Assembly: GCA_964480945.1 (NCBI GenBank) | Contig: CAYZRX010000107.1 | Span: 1-9,240 of the forward strand | DNA: 9,240 nt | DNA from: VGWB01 sp964480945 | Lineage (GTDB): Bacteria; Bacteroidota; Ignavibacteria; UBA10030 | Direction of reading: 5' to 3' | Part shown: positions 6,075 through 9,240 of the stretch, piece by piece | How the letters are laid out: the number at the start of each line of letters is the position of its first letter | Numbering within the stretch: the stretch's first letter is position 1 | Notes under the pieces: model-generated | The model's database searches: none | What the model saw: the letters and a program-made list of their open reading frames with translations, nothing else | Told to the model about the DNA's origin: nothing | Position numbers and translations under genes: made by a program

Positions 6075-6103
6075 ATGGTACTCACGCACCGGCTCATTGT
6101 CAA
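6075..6103 (-). promoter_or_regulatory. Sigma-70-type promoter for the 57-residue gene
   Basis: On the minus strand TTGACA (6103-6098, 6 of 6 matches), 17-base spacer, TACCAT (6080-6075, 4 of 6). The predicted start near 6068 gives a leader of about 50 bases. The spacer contains the CGGCTCATTG and CTCACGC words (plus-strand reading) that also occur in the candidate promoter at 4684-4712. Confidence 0.65.
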
Positions 6104-6126
6104 GCGCGCGCAAGCGAAATTTTCTG

Positions 6127-6155
6127 TTGCCCGTGGGACGGTTTTTCGCTATGTT
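6127..6155 (+). promoter_or_regulatory. Candidate promoter for the winged-helix gene
   Basis: TTGCCC (6127-6132, 4 of 6), 17-base spacer, TATGTT (6150-6155, 4 of 6). It is divergent from the promoter at 6075-6103, with the two -35 boxes 23 bases apart. The leader to ATG 6293 would be about 130 bases, which is long. Confidence 0.35.
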
Positions 6156-6242
6156 GTTTGTTAATCATGAGATTCTTCTTCGCTCCTGGAAGCAGCTCTG
6201 GTGGCAGCGAGCTTGTGCAAGACGAGTTGTGCCTTCCGGCGG

Positions 6243-6254
6243 GCTCGATCGAGC
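6243..6254. promoter_or_regulatory. 12-bp perfect palindrome, possible operator
   Basis: GCTCGATCGAGC is its own reverse complement and lies 38 bases before the start of a winged-helix-like gene, so autoregulation is conceivable. A single 12-bp palindrome is weak evidence on its own. Confidence 0.3.
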
Positions 6255-6292
6255 GAGGGATCTGAAACTTACACGGAGAGAGCGGATCTGCG

Positions 6293-6517
6293 ATGGGTGA
6301 TAAAAAAACGGAACAAGCCATCCTCGAATACGTGAAGAAGTATCCGGCGGCCAAAGGGAACGTGCAGGAGATCGGCCGGTACTGGCTGGGTGACCGGAAG
6401 GTCACGGACAACAGGCTCCTGCGGCTCACGCTCGAAGAGCTTGTGCGGAAGGGGAAGCTGCGCAAGCAGCGGCGGAGAGATGGAGAGGAGTTGTATTCCT
6501 CAGGCGAAGACAAGTAA
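6293..6517 (+). CDS. Small winged-helix-like DNA-binding protein, 74 residues
   Basis: The pattern fits a lone winged helix-turn-helix domain: helix 1 KTEQAILEYVKKYP (5-18), helix 2 around NVQEIGRYWL (23-32), recognition helix around DNRLLRLTLEELVRKG (39-54), then a wing KLRKQRRRDGEELYSS (55-70) rich in Arg/Lys and ending in the common DG..LY turn. It is likely a cytoplasmic DNA-binding regulator of unknown targets. GGAGAG (6275-6280) precedes ATG 6293 by 12 bases, longer than ideal, so the start is not certain. It has no ligand-binding or dimerisation extension. It is divergent from the 57-residue gene, and 280 bases without an evident gene separate it from the next coding region. No named family was recognised. 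Confidence 0.68.
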   Translation: MGDKKTEQAILEYVKKYPAAKGNVQEIGRYWLGDRKVTDNRLLRLTLEELVRKGKLRKQRRRDGEELYSSGEDK

Positions 6518-6797
6518 GGAAATTCCGCCACGGTCGCGCGGCCCAGTGAACACTTCTGACCTATCGTCGGCTGCCAGCAGGAAGTGTCCGACAGCACGGC
6601 TCAGTGGTCCGCGCTCCAACTTGAGAACGCACCGGAAGCTGCCCTGCCTTCCAATCTGATCTCACCCTTTCTTACGCCCCCGCCCTCGCTTTGCTGGAAA
6701 AGTGCGCGATCCCCCCCCGGTTCATTCGAAACCAATCAGGTGACGCCGTTGTTTACCCAGAACAGAACGGAATCATCAACGCACTCGGAGAAACACA

Positions 6798-7454
6798 ATG
6801 GCGAGAAAGACTGGAATTCTCGGGACCGGCATGGTCGGAAGCACGGTTGGAGCGAAACTTGTGGAGCTCGGATATGAAGTGAAGATGGGGTCGAGGACGC
6901 CGGGCAACGAAAAGGCCGCAGCCTGGGCGAAATCTCAGGGAGCCAAGGCCTCTCACGGCACGTTTGAGGATGCTGCCAAGTTCGGCGAAATCGTCCTCCT
7001 CTGCACGAAGGGGGACGCGACGATGGAAGCGCTGAAGCTCGTGAAGCCGGAAAGCCTGAGAGGGAAGACCGTCATTGACATTTCCAACCCGCTCGACTTT
7101 TCAAAAGGCATGCCTCCGACACTGGTTCAACAGTACACCAATACGAACTCATTGGCGGAGGAGGTTCAGAAGGCCCTCCCAGGGGCAAACGTCGTGAAGT
7201 CGCTCAACATCGTGAATTGTCAGGTGATGGTGAATCCTAAGAAGTCGGGCGGCGACCCGACCATGTTCGTCGCCGGCAACAGCGGCCCGGCGAAGGAAGA
7301 GGTGAAAGGGATTCTGAAGCAGTTCGGCTGGTCGGACATTATTGACCTTGGCGACATCACCGGCGCGAGGGGGATGGAGATGATCCTGCCGATCTGGCTG
7401 CGAACATGGGGTGCGACGCAGAATGGTTACTTCGGCTTCAAGATTGTGAGGTAG
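6798..7454 (+). CDS. NAD(P)-binding oxidoreductase, NADPH:F420 reductase-like family
   Basis: A 218-residue, single-domain Rossmann protein. The nucleotide motif GILGTGMVGSTVGAKL (6-21) is followed by GSRTPGNEKA (31-40), whose Ser-Arg after strand 2 is the usual 2'-phosphate contact for NADP(H). VIDISNPLDF (92-101), VVKSLNIVN (132-140) and the C-terminal RGMEMILPIWLRTWGA (191-206) match the F420-dependent NADP oxidoreductase-like family. Many bacterial members occur in species without F420 and their substrates are unknown; no F420 biosynthesis gene is visible here. GGAG (6787-6790) lies 7 bases before the ATG. The gene stands alone: no promoter was recognised in 6518-6797, and a compound hairpin repeat lies 64 bases after the stop. 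Confidence 0.86.
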   Translation: MARKTGILGTGMVGSTVGAKLVELGYEVKMGSRTPGNEKAAAWAKSQGAKASHGTFEDAAKFGEIVLLCTKGDATMEALKLVKPESLRGKTVIDISNPLDFSKGMPPTLVQQYTNTNSLAEEVQKALPGANVVKSLNIVNCQVMVNPKKSGGDPTMFVAGNSGPAKEEVKGILKQFGWSDIIDLGDITGARGMEMILPIWLRTWGATQNGYFGFKIVR

Positions 7455-7518
7455 CAGCTCCTCGCTGTCAAATAGAAAGAGAGGGGGGCTGGTTCAGGCT
7501 CCTCGATGCAAGCGCACC

Positions 7519-7574
7519 TTCCTCTAGGGGGACGCGTTCCGCTCTGCGGCTAGCAGAGCGGAAGGCAGGGGGTT
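7519..7574 (+). repeat. Compound palindromic repeat, family 2, copy 1
   Basis: Contains a perfect 11-bp stem, TTCCGCTCTGC (7537-7547), loop GGCTA, GCAGAGCGGAA (7553-7563), flanked by TCTAGGGGGACGCG and GGCAGGGGGTT. It matches 9162-9215 almost base for base. Located 64 bases after the NADPH:F420 reductase-like gene, same orientation as the second copy. The hairpin lacks a T-run and is unlikely to be a standard intrinsic terminator. Confidence 0.85.
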
Positions 7575-7689
7575 CACTCCGTTCAGCTCAATCAACTGAT
7601 TGGATTCTTCAGCCAACTCTGTTAAATTCACTCGTTCAATCTTCAGCGGCACATCGCCACTCGTCAGTCAATTACCGAGGAAAACTTTC

Positions 7690-9114
7690 ATGAACAGAGT
7701 GGTCTTTTCCATTGCGTGCTTCCTCGTCATCATGTGCATCCACCTTTCGGCAGTCACTTCTGCCCAGACCTCTCAAGGTTCCGCAGCACTGACGGCACAT
7801 CAGAAATTGGCCCGTGACATCTTTCGCGAGCTGATCGAGATCAACACCAGCCTGGAAGTCGGTAGTACGAAGGCGGCTGAGGCGATGGCCGCGCGGTTGA
7901 GGGCCGCGGGCTTCCCGGAGGAGGACCTCCATATCATGGGTCCTGCACCGCAGCATATGAACCTCGTGGTGCGGTACCGGGGCACCGGCAGCCATCGCCC
8001 CGTTCTCTTTTTCGGGCACCTTGATGTCGTCGATGCGCTGCGTCAGGATTGGTCGTTCGATCCGTTCACTTTTCTTGAGAAGGATGGATATTTCTACGGC
8101 CGCGGCACCTCCGACATGAAGTGCGAGGATGCAGACATCGTCGCAAACCTCATCCGCCTCAGGGGTGAAGGGTTCGTCCCGAACAGGGACGTCATTGTAG
8201 CGTTGACCGAAGACGAGGAGAACGGCGACGCGAACGGTGTCGAATGGCTCCTTGCACACCGGCGCGATCTGATCGACGCGGAGTTTGCCATTAATTTGGA
8301 GGGGGGAGGAGGGGAGATGAAGGACGGCAAGGCGCTGCTGATGGACGTCCAGACGAGCGAAAAGGTCTACGTGAGCTTCCGGCTCGAGGTCAAGAATCGG
8401 GGCGGCCACAGCTCGATCCCGGTCAAAGACAACGCCATCTATCGGCTTGCGTCCGGACTGACGCGCTTGGCGAAGTACGATTTCCCGATCAGGCTTAACG
8501 AGACAACGAGGACGTTTTTCGAGCGCGCTGCGGAGCGGGAAACCGGGCAGACGAGATCGGATATGCTGGCAATCCTCAGGACGCCAATCGATACGGCCGC
8601 TGCGAACCGGCTCGCGGCAGCCTCCGCGTACTACAATGCGTTGATGCGCACAACGTGCGTTGCGACGATGCTCGCCGGCGGGCACGCCGAGAACGCGCTG
8701 CCGCAGAGTGCGCGTGCCGTCGTCAATTGTCGCATGCTGCCGGACGACTCTCTCGAGAACGTGCTCGCAACCCTCTACCATGTCCTTGCCGACAGCCAGA
8801 TTGTCGTTACGGTCCTCGGCCAGCCGCGCCCGGGTCCGGCCTCGCCGCTCCGGAAAGATGTGATGGATCTTGTTGAGAAGCTCACGTCGTCGATGTGGCC
8901 TGGAGTGACGGTAACGCCCGTCATGTCCACAGGCGCTTCGGACGGCAAATATCTGCGGCAGGCGGGCATCCCGGTCTACGGCGTCTCAGGCATCTTTGCA
9001 GATATCGACGACGTCCGCGCACATGGGAAAGACGAGCGGATCGGAGTGAATGAATTCTACCGGGGAGTGGAATTCATGTACAAGTTCGTCAAAGCCCTCA
9101 CGTCCGGGTCGTAA
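7690..9114 (+). CDS. Secreted M20 family metallopeptidase
   Basis: Di-zinc exopeptidase or amidohydrolase of the ArgE/DapE/CPG2 group, probably exported. ATG 7690 is chosen over an in-frame ATG 90 bases upstream because GAGG (7677-7680) is 9 bases before it and because residues 1-25 then form a Sec signal peptide (MNR, hydrophobic core to about 22, likely cut after VTSA). The result is 474 residues. Zinc and catalytic residues: His110 and Asp112 in GHLD, bridging Asp142 in GRGTSDMK, catalytic Glu176 and zinc ligand Glu177 in TEDEENG, Glu204 in INLEGG and His446 in AHGKDER. The lid/dimerisation domain begins near residue 220 and carries GGHSS (His240). All catalytic positions are intact. The substrate is not predictable, and the cysteines in the signal do not form a good lipobox. 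A compound repeat lies 47 bases after the stop. Confidence 0.92.
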   Translation: MNRVVFSIACFLVIMCIHLSAVTSAQTSQGSAALTAHQKLARDIFRELIEINTSLEVGSTKAAEAMAARLRAAGFPEEDLHIMGPAPQHMNLVVRYRGTGSHRPVLFFGHLDVVDALRQDWSFDPFTFLEKDGYFYGRGTSDMKCEDADIVANLIRLRGEGFVPNRDVIVALTEDEENGDANGVEWLLAHRRDLIDAEFAINLEGGGGEMKDGKALLMDVQTSEKVYVSFRLEVKNRGGHSSIPVKDNAIYRLASGLTRLAKYDFPIRLNETTRTFFERAAERETGQTRSDMLAILRTPIDTAAANRLAAASAYYNALMRTTCVATMLAGGHAENALPQSARAVVNCRMLPDDSLENVLATLYHVLADSQIVVTVLGQPRPGPASPLRKDVMDLVEKLTSSMWPGVTVTPVMSTGASDGKYLRQAGIPVYGVSGIFADIDDVRAHGKDERIGVNEFYRGVEFMYKFVKALTSGS

Positions 9115-9129
9115 CCTCAAGATCCGAGA

Positions 9130-9146
9130 GACCTCGCTAGGAGGTC
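9130..9146 (+). other. Stem-loop after the M20 peptidase gene
   Basis: GACCTC (9130-9135), loop GCTAG, GAGGTC (9141-9146), 15 bases after the stop. No T-tract follows, so at best it is a weak or factor-dependent terminator. Confidence 0.35.
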
Positions 9147-9157
9147 AAACTGAGTCT

Positions 9158-9216
9158 GTCCCCTTCTAGGGGGACGCGTTCCGCTCTACGGCTAGCAGAA
9201 CGGAAGGCAGGGGGTT
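9158..9216 (+). repeat. Compound palindromic repeat, family 2, copy 2
   Basis: Begins with the short hairpin CCCC (9160-9163), loop TTCTA, GGGG (9169-9172), then ACGCG, a central stem TTCCGCTCTAC / GCAGAACGGAA (9179-9205) around GGCTA with two mismatched pairs, then GGCAGGGGGTT. Same orientation as 7519-7574, which has the perfect central stem. Confidence 0.85.
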
Positions 9217-9218
9217 AA

Positions 9219-9240
9219 CCTCACCCTGCCCTCTCCTAAG
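9219..9240 (+). repeat. Possible family 1 repeat, truncated by window end
   Basis: CTCACCCTGCCCTCTCCTAAG resembles the CACCCTC opening of the family 1 hairpin repeat and directly follows the compound repeat. Its second arm would lie beyond the window. Confidence 0.5.

Noticed and set aside
6100..6597. 165-codon minus-strand open frame
   Set aside because: It is antisense to the 74-residue winged-helix gene, is Ser/Arg-rich with no domain pattern, and lacks a good ribosome-binding site.
6584..6882. Open frames of 97 and 63 codons before the NADPH:F420 reductase-like gene
   Set aside because: They run into the well-supported start of the oxidoreductase in other frames, have low-complexity composition and no ribosome-binding site.
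7600..7628. Possible promoter TTGGAT-17-TAAATT before the M20 gene
   Set aside because: Only 3 of 6 and 4 of 6 matches, within chance expectation for an intergenic stretch of this size.
7600..7689. Upstream in-frame ATG giving the M20 peptidase 30 more residues
   Set aside because: The extension would bury the signal peptide, and the good GAGG ribosome-binding site favours the ATG at 7690.
7672..8781. Long (369-codon) minus-strand open frame opposite the M20 peptidase
   Set aside because: The plus-strand frame has every M20 catalytic residue; the antisense frame is an Arg/His/Val-rich product of high-G+C codon use.

Overview
This is a bacterial chromosomal segment, roughly 55-60% G+C by eye. 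It has Shine-Dalgarno-led genes, TTGACA-type promoters and a clear rho-independent terminator. Two runs of exactly 100 N (1328-1427 and 4426-4525) are typical scaffolding placeholders, so the source is probably a draft or metagenome-assembled genome. I see no marker that fixes the phylum, and the content is mostly core metabolism rather than a phage, plasmid or defence island.

Layout. The left end (1-545) is the C-terminal part of a class I fumarate hydratase. After a pair of inverted extragenic repeats come a compact pair, an alkyltransferase-like DNA repair protein (705-1037) and a YbaK-type aminoacyl-tRNA deacylase (from 1047, cut by the first gap). An almost complete MgtC/DUF4010 membrane protein follows the gap (1428-2663). 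An aspartase (2816-4210) comes next; its product, fumarate, is the substrate of the fumarase at the left edge. The 553-base stretch 4211-4763 carries no gene. It holds four or more copies of a GC-rich hairpin repeat, the second assembly gap (which falls inside a repeat copy) and a candidate promoter for a glycerate/hydroxypyruvate-type D-2-hydroxyacid dehydrogenase (4764-5729).

The middle (5730-6292) looks empty at normal ORF cut-offs but contains a well-supported small gene on the minus strand (5843-6016, 57 residues). It has a TTGACA-17-TACCAT promoter, a strong well-spaced ribosome-binding site, a basic body, a symmetric His-x2-His-x4-His-x2-His tail and a bidirectional terminator shared with the convergent dehydrogenase gene. 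Divergent from it is a 74-residue winged-helix-like protein (6293-6517) with a 12-bp palindrome upstream. The interval 6518-6797 shows no convincing gene or promoter.

The right part holds an NADPH/F420-oxidoreductase-like Rossmann protein (6798-7454) and a secreted M20 metallopeptidase (7690-9114). Each is followed by a copy of a second, compound repeat with an internal palindrome. The repeats are the main structural theme: one hairpin family appears in both orientations in the gene-free gaps, and some copies appear to have acquired extra sequence inside the element. No clearly new multi-gene system is visible. The most promising undescribed items are the 57-residue gene and the modular repeat family.
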